From: Sipunculus nudus
Taxonomy: Eukaryota > Annelida > Sipuncula > Golfingiida > Sipunculidae
Assembly (NCBI GenBank): GCA_026874595.1
Contig: CM049318.1
Span: forward strand, 60,240,250 to 60,304,249
Direction: 5' to 3'
DNA length: 64,000 bases
In this document: one piece after another, positions 48,906-59,073 of the stretch
Position numbering within the stretch: the stretch's first letter is position 1
How the letters are laid out: each line of letters starts with the position of its first letter
Position numbers and translations under genes: made by a program
Notes under the pieces: model-generated
What the model saw: only the letters and a program-made list of their open reading frames with translations
Database searches by the model: none
Told to the model about the DNA's origin: nothing

Positions 48906-48931
48906 GCGCAGTGACCCATGGGTCCCTTGTT

Positions 48932-50369
48932 AGCTCAGCTATAGTCGTGGTCCTTTGTCACTCGTCCGTCCAGCCGTCCGTCCGTAAACAGGTCACGTTT
49001 TGAAACCGTTAGACGTACGAATCAAAAATTTTGCATACAATTAGATGTCCCCAAAACCTCCTACCATACCAAAGATTGGGTCACTACGACTTCGTTCCCT
49101 CGAGATATTAAGGAAAAGCCTCCGTTTTCCATAAAAAAAGCCATTGTTACACTTCAAGGCTTCCTAATATCAAAACCAATGAACCGTTTTTAATCATATT
49201 TAGTATGCATATTCTTTCATTCACTTTCTGTTAATATACCAAAAATTAGGTCAGTATTGTGTATTGTTTTAAAGTCATTGGCCCAAACATAATGCAATTT
49301 AAAAAAAAACATGAAAAATATTTTCTCACTTAACATGAAAATGCTGAAGCTTGAGACTTTTTTTTTCAGGGATAAAACTTAATTTAATTAAGATTCAGTT
49401 GTTTATCCAAAATTAGAACTGAATTCTGCAAAATTTGAAGTTATTAGCATAAATAAAAAATCAATACCTTAAAGTTTGTCCAAATTTGGCAACGGCAACA
49501 CGTTTTTTCCCTGTTAGCACTGTTGATTAAATTTTCACAGCATATATACATAAGGATTTAATCTTTTAAAATCTGAAATTTTAAAGGAATAGATTGAAAA
49601 GAGTAGCTTTTATTCAAGTTTTCATACACCATGTCAAGTGTTGTTTACATCAAGCCCATCTAGAAGTACAGCCTTCACTTGTGTTATGTAACACCCACTC
49701 CAGGCAGCTTGCCTTGGCTCATCTTGGGCACTACTAGCAGGCTTCCCTTCTGCCCTGCATCCCCCCCCCCCCCCCCTCCAGATGGTGCATAAACTAGATG
49801 AATGTTATAATTTTCTGTATTTGATTCATTCTTATTATAGGCTAGGCTACATTTTAGATTTTGTTTTGTACCACCAGGGTTAAAGTGATTAAAGTGATCA
49901 TTTAATTGTGTCCACAATGTGGTGTATTGCTATGAAAGTGTGGATGTTCATCAGATAAGGAATTTCTTACTTCAGAAGAGTAAAAACTTCACCAGGTGTG
50001 GAATTGACTATTAGTTTTTTACTTGTAAATTAAAAAATGAATCTGATAAAAACTAATTATGGTAAAAGTTGATATGCTAAAAAAATAGGCTTTAAAATAA
50101 ATTTAAATGCATTATTCCCTTGAAAGTGAAATAAAGCTATCAGTCCAATCTTGCCTGTCCATCTGTAAATTTTTCATATGCATCACAGTATCTCAAAACT
50201 TTTACTGTTTTCTTCATCACAGTCTTGTCAGAGTATTAGTTTTGCAATCATATATTTAGAACTTTACTATAACCAAGTAGGAGGGCCCCTTTCCTCTTAG
50301 CTTCTCATGTGCTTATATATGAAAAACATTACAATATTGCAAATTTTCAAACTTCAGCTGAGCGCCTTG
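48932..50369 (+). mobile_element. E element (copy E6), 3' palindrome lost
   Basis: It starts AGCTCAGCTATAG, a shortened hairpin, two T after the end of E4. The body and poly-C module (49761-49776) match E-a. It ends AGCTGAGCG, then CCTTGTT, without the GACCCATGGGTC palindrome. Confidence 0.7.
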
Positions 50370-51020
50370 TTGTCCATATATTTGCCGGGAGATGGTGCTC
50401 CGAGGTAATGACCTCGTATGACCCGTTTTGGTCAAAGGGATAACCCAGGGAGAGACGTAATTTGGTGAACCATTGAAATATTCTGTGTAAATATATACAG
50501 TATCGAAATTGTTGTTTATTTTATAAATGTGTTGATATCACGATCATTATTAAATTAAGATTGGCAGGTCAATAAGGAAAAAAATCAAGCTTTCAAACTG
50601 AAACAGCTTTTCATTCGACAAGACCAACATCAAAGACTGCCGTTCGTGCTTTGTGATCGGGGTCCGGCCCCGGGAGCCGAAATTATAGTTTGTGACAGTT
50701 TGCACTATGTTTATGGTGAATACGTGTTGAAGACTCTCCTTTAACAAATAAGCATGATGTCCGGATGCTGTCAATAATCTTTAATATGCCTAGTGAAAAC
50801 CATCAATGAACTGCCGCTTGCTTAGAAAATGAAGCATGGTACGTCGAAGTGAAACTGCCAAAATTCGTTTTCTAGGCCTAGCTTATGTTTGTCTTTCTTT
50901 TTTTTAATAATTATATTTTTTAAATTGCAAGTGCATACTAAGTATCACTCTGACACAGACTTTCCCCTGACTCAATTACGTTTTTCGAGGCATGGTATTG
51001 CAATTTTCTACATATTTGTA
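50370..51020. other. Non-coding stretch
   Basis: Includes a GC-rich patch near 50660-50690 unlike its surroundings. No gene or known repeat was recognised. Confidence 0.5.
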
Positions 51021-51229
51021 TCCACCAAAACAGAGTTTTCCGCCAAAACAGAGTTGCGGATACTATGTTTTTGCGCGGGTTCCGCCGCCACCGCCGAGTT
51101 CGTACCCGCAGAACTCCTCTGGGAACCGTGGACCGATCTTTTAGTCCTGGGGCTGAGGGGGGTCCTGTGTGCAATCATATGTCCCCTAATTTTGACTTCT
51201 GATCCAGGTAGGACACCCTTATGGGGGTG

Positions 51230-53270
51230 AAATTCAAGATGGCGTCCAAGATGGCCGCCGACCCATTGAATAATATATAACTCTAAAAGTAATTGAGGTA
51301 GGGGAATGATTTTGGTGTCTTTGCCTATGTTTTTAGGGTCAAGGAATCTATTAAAACAATTTCCAAAACAATTCCGTATTCGGTTTCGGTGATATTCAAT
51401 ATGGCTGCCAAAATGGCCGCCGTACCATAAAATCAAATATAACTCAAAAAGTAATTGCGGTAGGTGAATAATTTTGGTGTCTTTGCCTATGTTTTCAATG
51501 TCAATGAATCTATTGAAACCATTTCCATGACAAAACCGTATTTGGTTACGGTGATATTCTATATGACTGTCAATATGGCCGCCGTACCATAAAATTATAC
51601 ATAACTCAAAAAGTAATTGAGGTAGGGGAATAATTTTGGTGTCTTTGCCTATGTTTTCAATGTCAATGAATCTATTGAAACCATTTCCATGACAAAACCG
51701 TATTTGGTTACGGTGATATTCTATATGGCTGCCAATATGGCCGCGGTACCATAAAATCAATCATAACTCAAAAAGTAATTGAGGTAAGGGAATAATTTTG
51801 GTGTCTTTGCCTATGTTTTCAAGGACAAGGAATCAGTTAAAAACTATTTCCAAGACAGTACCGTATTTGATTACGGTTAAATTCAATATGGCTGCCAATA
51901 TGGCAGCCGTACCATAAAATCATACATAACTCAAAAAGTAATTGAGGTAAGGGAATGATTTTGGTGTCTTTGCCTATGTTTTCAAGTTCAAGGAATCTAT
52001 TGAACCCATTTTCAAGACAATTCCGTTCTTGTTTACAATAGATTCAATATGGCTGTCAATATGGCCGCCGTACCATAAAATCATACATAACTCAAAAAGT
52101 AATTGAGGTAAGGGAATGATTTTGGTGTCTTTGTCTATGTTTTCAAGTTCAAGGAATCTATTGAACCCATTTTCAAGACAATACCGTACTTGTTTACAAT
52201 AGATTCCATATGGCTGTCAATATGGCCGCCGTACGATAAAATCATACATAACTTAAAAAGTAATTGAGGTAAGGGAATGATTTTGGTGTCTTTGCCTATG
52301 TTTTCAAGGTCAAATTCAATATGGCTGTCAATATGGCCGCCGTACCATAAAATCATACATAATTCAAAAAGTAATTGAGGTAGGGGAATGATTTTGGTGT
52401 CTTTGTCTATGTTTTCAAGGTCAAGGAATCTATTGAAACCATGTTCAAGACAATACCCTATTTGGTTTCGGTGATATTCAATATGGCTGCCAATATAGCC
52501 GCTGTACCATTGAAACAATGTAGGGGGTTGATTTTGGTGTAATCGTCTATGTTTTTCAGGGCCCAGGAGTCTCTTATAATTATTTTCAAGACTTTACTGT
52601 TATAGGGGATATTTAATATGGCTGCGAAGAAACCAACCAATGATCATGTATGACAATCCAAGGAAATAATTTAGGGGTTGATATTTTAATGTCTATGCCT
52701 ATGTTTTCAGGGTCAAAGAATCTATTTTAGCCTTTTTTCAAGACAATACCGGATTTAGGTATCGTAATATTCAATGTGGCTGCCATTACGGCCACTGTAC
52801 CATTGCACCATGTCTGACTATCCAAGGAATTAAGGTAGGGGATGATGTTTCGATGTCTTGCCTATGTTTTAAGGGTTAAAGGATCTATTGAAACTATTTT
52901 TAAAACAATAACGTATTGGGTTATGATAAAATTCAACATGGTTACCAATATGGCTACCAATATAGCAGCTGCACAATTGAATCATGAGTAACTCACCAAA
53001 GAATCGAGACAGGAATGCTTTTATTTTCAATGGTAAGAAACTACCAAAATCATTATCAGGCCGGTATCTTTTCTGGCTTAAGTAAAATTCAATATGGCTC
53101 CGATATGGCGGCCATGTCATCGAATCGTCCAAAATTCACCAAGGAATGCAGCTTGGTGATTGAATTGGGTGTCTTCAAGGTCAAGGTATCTCTTGAAGTT
53201 ATTTGGTCGATAAAGTATTTGATAATGACGAAAATTAGTATGGCTGCCAATATGCCAGAGTGTCTTAACA
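51230..53270 (+). repeat. 161-bp tandem array, left inverted arm
   Basis: Units with GCCGCCGTACCATAAAATCA and TTTTGGTGTCTTTGCCTATG recur near 51420, 51583, 51744, 51908, 52069, 52230 and (short) 52341. More diverged copies run to 53270. Reading frames on the - strand are repeat products. Confidence 0.9.
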
Positions 53271-53681
53271 TTTAACGTAACATCCTTAGAACTCAAGCTA
53301 CATTGACAAATAGTTATAAGTTTTTGATGTAAAGAAATTGATGAAATCAAGATATATCAATGGATAATACATATCTCTTTGCATGCAAGTTTCATATCTA
53401 ATGGGTACCAAGTCCATCATAATTTATTAAGGTTAATTGTGTGCAACGTTCCACATATTCGATTTTACATGGGTGCGTTTTACTTGCTTGAAATTTGCAG
53501 AGTATGAAGCATTGAAGGCTCTGCTTCCTGCAAGACCATACACACTAGAGAAACTAGTGTATGTCTTATAGAATGCTTTAAGGTACGGCCCTGGTTAGAA
53601 TTGTTTGTTGGTGGTAGATCATGAAGTGAAGTTCCTGTTCGTTGATGCTACATTGTGTACCGCAAATGATCGACAGTTGCT

Positions 53682-54137
53682 GTGATTTCCACGGGTTATT
53701 ACCTGAACAAGGTATTACTCTGCATTGCACAGTCTTGTATATTTCCATTCATTCGTCTGAAATCTCTAAGAAAGGATATTGGAGACAATTTCTTTATTGT
53801 TGTTGCTTTGGTACAGTGGTCCAAATTTGCTGGTAACGCCATTTCCAGTCAAGACATGAATGGCTGGAAGAACATAAATATAAGCTGGCCGACTCTTCTG
53901 TCGGATCATGAATTGGAATATACCTCGTTTTTGTCTCAAGTTCTCCCTCTGAGCCACAGTTCATTAAGTCCAAGTGACACAAACAGATGTGAAAAGCACA
54001 ATACAAGTACAATCACATCTGTTTTACCAGCGATGATTACGATCTGTTTCAGCTCATTTCTTACCCCAACAGAGGACAAGAGGAATGATTGGGACATCCG
54101 CCTCTTAGAGATGATGTGTGAGCGATCCATTTTCTGA
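53682..54137 (+). CDS. Uncertain ORF in the loop between inverted arms
   Basis: A 151-codon open frame with no ATG at its start (GTG), ending LLEMMCERSIF. It contains QWSKFAGNAISSQDMNGWKN and DKRNDWDIRLLE. Composition is more protein-like than its surroundings, but no family is recognised and other frames are open in parts. It may be a captured gene fragment or chance. Confidence 0.2.
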   Translation: MISTGYYLNKVLLCIAQSCIFPFIRLKSLRKDIGDNFFIVVALVQWSKFAGNAISSQDMNGWKNINISWPTLLSDHELEYTSFLSQVLPLSHSSLSPSDTNRCEKHNTSTITSVLPAMITICFSSFLTPTEDKRNDWDIRLLEMMCERSIF

Positions 54138-54399
54138 CCGACTGTGTCTTAAGGGAAATATTAACCAACCTGCACTATTCTAGTGTACACTCAGGTCTTT
54201 AAGAGTAAAAAATATATTTCACTGGACACTTTCTGAGGAAAGCTTCAAAGTTATTATTTGATGATGGAGAGAAACTGTCCAGATCCCTTAGTTGTTTGGT
54301 GTCCAGAGAAATATTGCTAACAAGAACAGGAGTTTTCAATTTGCGCTTTTGTCTTTCACAGATACCTTAATATAAGAGTAAAGATGAAAACTATACGTT

Positions 54400-54597
54400 G
54401 TGCAATTTGACACATATCCGGGCACCAAGCCCAGGAACTGTTCAAAGTTCCCAAACGGTAACACAGATTTTTATTATTTATGTCATGACACCAACAACAC
54501 AGCCTGTTGGCATATGCGATTGTTCCACTGGCAGAACATCTTTTGCTCTGGATTTGTCTCATATTCGGTCATTTTTTCATGTTTGTTGTTCGTTTAG
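54400..54597 (+). CDS. Uncertain cysteine-rich ORF
   Basis: Starts at TTG or continues from upstream. It encodes QFDTYPGTKPRNCSKFPNGN and LCHDTNNTACWHMRLFHWQN, with several cysteines and an N-glycosylation-type site. The family is not recognised. It ends in the T-rich start of the E-like stretch. Confidence 0.2.
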   Translation: MQFDTYPGTKPRNCSKFPNGNTDFYYLCHDTNNTACWHMRLFHWQNIFCSGFVSYSVIFSCLLFV

Positions 54598-55460
54598 CTC
54601 AGCAGACTGTACGTCATTTGCCTAGGCAAATATCCTTAAAACAAGAAATTAGGTCACTGTGATTTATATTCTACCGGCTATAGGGGAAAAATGATTTGTG
54701 CACCCTGAATGTCAGATTGGCACTTATAGTATCTAATAGGCCTAGAATCCTCTAACGCAACATAGGAGCTTTTGGAAATATTTTAAAGGAAATCTAAAGT
54801 TAATTCATCGTGACATATATTCTGCAAGCTACAGGGCTAAAAGATGATCTTGAACACCCAGACAGTCTGACTGGGTTCAAATGGTGTCCGTAAACCCTAG
54901 AATATTTAACTTAACATCCAGGGAAGTTCTGGGAAAATCTCTTTTGAAACCCGAAATTAGGTTCTAATAAAACATTCAGAGAGGTCTTTGGAAAGTTTTT
55001 GTCGAATCCCTAAACTAGATCACTGTATTCTTAATGCTGTGAGCCAAAGGAAACGCACGAATTTAACACTGCAAGTCTGGCACAAATCATTACAGTATGA
55101 CCTAGAATATTCTCACATAAAATTTTAGGTCCAACCTAAATCTCCATCAACAATTGAAACTGGGTCATGGTGATCTGTATTTTGTGAGCTACAAGCAGCA
55201 AATCTAATTTTGAGCACCAAGAAAGTCTGACAGGGCATCAGTCTTAAATGTTTGATATAAAAAAATGTCTTAGCTAAAGTAAAGGGAGGTCATTGTTATG
55301 TCTCCTTAGACATAAAAAAATAAAGTCAATGGGACATATGTTCTCCAAGACTTGTGAAAGAACATGATTTGAGCACACAATATGTTAGATGTACATGAAT
55401 TTTAGCAGTTATTAAAGAAACTTATATTGGTAGTTAACGTTAACTAACACCAAAACAAAA
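54596..55460 (+). mobile_element. E-related degenerate element (E7)
   Basis: Starts AGCTCAGCAGACTGTACGTC, a relative of the E hairpin, then has repeated phrases about TTAGGTCACTGTGATTTATA with TCTGACAGGG at roughly 170-bp spacing. The body differs from E1-E6 and no clear 3' end is seen. Confidence 0.45.
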
Positions 55461-55476
55461 ACAAAAAACAATTTTC

Positions 55477-56510
55477 TTGAAAATACTTTTAAGAATCCCA
55501 GACATTGAAAACATAGGCAAAGCTACTAAACTGAATCCAAAACCTCAATTCCTTGGCTTGTCAGACATGACTCAACTGTTAAGAAGCCATATTTTTAGCC
55601 TTGTTGAATATCACCATAACCAAATACGGTATTGTCTTGGAGTTAGTTTCAGTAGATTCTTTGACCCTGAACACAGGGGCAAAGATACCAAAATCAAACC
55701 CCTATACCTCTATTCCATGGAGTGTCATACATGTTCAAATGTATAATGGCCATATTGACAGCCATATTCAATTTCCCTAGAAACAAAATACTATAGTGTT
55801 GAAGATAATTTAAATAGTCACCTGGGCCCTGAAAAAACATAGACGATAACACCAAAATCAACCCCTACCTTGATTCCTTGGCTTGTCATATGCGTTTCAA
55901 TGGTACAGCGGCCATATTGGCAGCCATATGGAATATCACCGTAATTAAATACGATACTGTCTTGGAAATGTTTTCAATAAATTTCTTGACCCTGAAAACA
56001 TAGGCAAAAACACCAAAATCATTCCCCTACCTCAATTACTTTTTGACTTATGTATGAGTTTATGGTACGGCGGCCATATTGGCAGTCATATTGAAAATCA
56101 CCGTAACCAAATACGGTACTGTCTTGAAAATGGTTTCAATAGATTGCTTGACCCTGAAAACATAGGCAAAGACACCAAAATCAATCCCCTACCTCAAATA
56201 CTTTTCGAGTTGTTCGAGGAGTTCGAGTTGTATGATTTTATGGTTCGGCGGCCATATTGGCAGCCATATTGAATATCACCGAAACCAAATACGGTATTGT
56301 CTTGGATTGGTTTCAATAGATTCCTTGACCCTGAAAACATAGGCAAAGACACCAAAATCAATCCCCTACCCCAATTATTTTTCGAGTTATGTATAATTCA
56401 ATGGTTCGGCGGCCATGTTGGACGCCATCTTGAATTTCACCCCTTCTTCCCGTCAAAATTAGTGGACATACGATTGCACACAGGACCCCCCTCAGCTCCC
56501 GGACTATTTC
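55477..56510 (-). repeat. 161-bp tandem array, right inverted arm
   Basis: Reverse complement of the left arm: ACATAGGCAAAGACACCAAA and GGCGGCCATATTGGCAGCCA recur about every 160 bp. The outer flank GATTGCACACAGGACCCCC near 56473 mirrors 51165-51180. Confidence 0.85.
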
Positions 56511-56929
56511 CGAAACCCAGCATAGTTGTTCCCTCATCTATGTAGTTGTGTGTAACAAAACAGGTGGCGCCACCTGCAACCCTTTCTGTGCAGTACGAAT
56601 CTCGGTGTCTTTTAGATAACAGCCAATATCTCAGGAGTGGCTCGATGTGTTGTGGCGCAACCTACAATACTTTTTCTGTAGCATCGATCTTTGCATTTTC
56701 CCTCTGTTCGTCTTAGTGGTTGTTCAATGTATCATCTCGTAAACAAGATTGGTTGCGCCATCTGCAATAGTTTTCCCGTGGCGTCCATCCGTACATTTTC
56801 TTTGCTCATATCCCAGGAGTGATTCAATGTATTTTCTGAAATTTGGCATGTTTATCCATCTTGGACAGTTTTCTCGTAAACCAGACAGGTGGCGCCACCT
56901 ACATTCACTTTTTAGCGAACCTGTGAGCT

Positions 56930-57560
56930 TATGCGATGGTGCGGCGTCGTCCGTCGTCTGTACGTTAACCATAGCTATCTCAAAAACGGCAGAAGCTAGC
57001 ATCACCAATTTTTTTGCAAATAATCAGTCATCTGAAAAACTCTATCGGATTTTGTTTATTTTTTTCTAACAGCATTTTCTTAGATTTTATAGGGAAAAGG
57101 CTGAAAAAAAGCTTTGAAAATCTTCTTCTCCGAAACTGTCCAGCCAAATTGTCCAATATTTCACAGAAATGTTCCCTGGAACAATCTCTCTCAAGTAGGT
57201 TCGAATGGTTCCAGTTCGGAGATTTTTTGCCGAGTTACAGGAGGTTGAACTTAGTCATCTGTCCAAAAAAGCTCACTAAAATTAAAATCTCAGAAACGGC
57301 TACAGCTATAACACAAATTATTATACCAATGTTTGTCACATGTGCATATCTGAAATTGAGGTATTGGTGGCGCCACCTACATTGATGTGTTTTTTACAAG
57401 CGAAAATGTAATTTTTAACTCTTCTAGCTTATACACTGATTTATGACAAAACTGTTAAGCTGATTGGTTTAAACTTTACAAGAATTATTCTATGGTAGGG
57501 TTCTGACAGTTTTATAAGAATAGATTGGGTAAATATAGCTTGAAAAACATTGTAGCATAA
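56930..57560 (+). repeat. Repeat family P, copy 2
   Basis: Starts TTAGCGAACCTGTGAGCTTA and carries TCGTCCGTCGTCTGTACG and long matches to 9680-10150. The 5' end is better preserved than in copy 1. Confidence 0.6.
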
Positions 57561-57695
57561 TGTAAAAGGCTTTCTGTGTTTGAAAACAGATTTGCCAACA
57601 TGCTGAGTTTCAGCAGCCAAGTCAAGAGGTCACTCAGTACAAACAGGTGGGGTCCAGACATCACCATGGCAACTGACCTGGCTCTGGCGGGTGTC

Positions 57696-57757
57696 TAGAC
57701 AATGTGTCTGGACGTCTAGACACAGCGTCTAGACGTCTAGACAATGTCTAGATACAG
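57696..57757. repeat. Cluster of GTCTAGAC palindromes
   Basis: GTCTAGAC occurs five times in about 60 bp, with CGTCTAGACGTCTAGAC near the middle. The equivalent site in H1 (2190-2207) has one copy only. Confidence 0.8.
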
Positions 57758-58612
57758 AATTACAGATTATTGGAACTATATCTTTCAACTGTTTGAAAAA
57801 AAACTTGGTTTGCATTTTAAGTAAATCGGGTTTATCATCAGGTAACATGTGAACTGCTGCGCCCTCATTTTTGGTTGACCTTTGGTTTCCTCGCTGCCCA
57901 GTGTCCATTTGTGCGTCTGTTTCCACACATAAACCCACATATCTCAGGAACTGTTTGACCGATCAGGCTAAAAAGTTTGCACAAATGTAGCCCTTTGATA
58001 GCTTTATAACATGCACTAAAATTGGTGGCGCCACCTGCAACCATTTTTGCACAGCGTCCATCTGTTCATCTGCCTTGGGATAATATCACTCGTATCTCAG
58101 CAGTGGTTTGACTTTTCCACCCGAAATTTTGCAGGTTTTTACATCCTGTACAGCTTTCTCGATTTTATGACAGGTGGCGCCACCTACATTCATGTTTACT
58201 CTGCAGACACCCAAGCTCATATCTCGGGAACCGTTTGACCGATTGGGCCAAAATTTTGCTTTTGTATAGATCTCACATAGCTTTTCATCATAGGCAAAAC
58301 TGGTGGCGCCACCTGCAACCACTTATGCATAGCGTCCATCTGTTCAACTGCCTTGGGATAAGATCACTCATATCTCAGCAGTGGTTTGACTTATCAACCT
58401 GAAATTTTGCAGGTTTATACATCCTTGACCATTTTCTCGATTTTATGATAGGTGGCACCACCTACATTTACGTTTACGCTGCAGACATCCATGCTAATAT
58501 GCAACACACCTCACTCTATTCCCCTTGCCACTTAATCCATGCCTCACTTCACCTGTCCCACTCTGATTTCTGCGGATACACATAGTCGCTTGTCGACTAC
58601 CCATATTCTAGT

Positions 58613-58791
58613 TTTAAAATGTCCTAGTCTGAAACTTGCAGGTCCGAAATGTCCATTTTGCTGAAATCATAATGACTAAGGTAGTTATGTAGAACTTAAG
58701 AGGATCAATATTAAATTTTAAAAATAAACCTCCATTCATACTCCCAAACTTTGCACAGGTTCGCATTAGGCCTGTAGGCCTTGTTGTGGAA
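58613..58791 (+). repeat. Short repeat R, copy 2
   Basis: Close match to 5772-5938. Starts in the T run right after the CTAG end of H5 and ends GGCCTGTAGGCC plus TTGTT. Confidence 0.7.
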
Positions 58792-58792
58792 C

Positions 58793-59073
58793 ACATTGAT
58801 GCCTTTTTCTCGGGAGTAGTTTGCAATATTTACCTTAAATTATTCATGTCAACAGATCTTTGATACCCCGATCTCGTACCAAGGACTGGTGAGCTTTCGT
58901 ATTCAAATGACAGGTGGCGCCACCTATAATCATGTTTACATTGCAGACATCCATGCTAATATGCAACAAAACTCACTCTATTTCCCCTTACCATTTTATC
59001 CTAGCCTCACTTCACCTGTACACCTCTGATTAGGCGGATACACAAAGTCGCTTGTCGACTACCCGTATTCTTG
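58793..59073 (+). mobile_element. Helitron-like 3' end fragment H6
   Basis: An H-family body with GGTGGCGCCACC at about 58914. Ends with AGTCGCTTGTCGACT, then CTTG in place of CTAG, followed by T. Confidence 0.6.

Larger units (their letters stand above)
44282..48929 (+). mobile_element. E element (copy E4), long type, split by nested E5
   Basis: Left part 44282-46221, right part 48051-48929. The 5' hairpin, duplicated body and coding-like module are as in E2 and E3. The break occurs at the stretch where E2 reads TTATTTTTTAATATAAAT, and the sequence resumes AAATATAAATAAAAGCC after E5, so the nesting is direct. It ends GACCCATGGGTC plus CCTTG, then TT, which runs straight into E6. Confidence 0.85.
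51021..58611 (+). mobile_element. Helitron-like block H5, possibly one 7.6-kb composite
   Basis: The left end TCCACCAAAACAGAGTTTTC, directly followed by a second TCCGCCAAAACAGAG, is a doubled H-family 5' end. The right end has TAGTCG/CGACTA, seven bases, then CTAG|T. Between them lie inverted 161-bp arrays, an E-like stretch, repeat P and H-family bodies with GGTGGCGCCACC near 56562, 56888, 57369, 58026, 58174 and 58303. Whether this is one element or several overlapping copies cannot be decided here. Confidence 0.4.

Noticed and set aside
51008-51760. A 250-codon - strand frame over the 161-bp array
   Set aside because: It follows the tandem unit (repeated HIGSHIEYHRNQIR-type peptide) and arises from the repeat.
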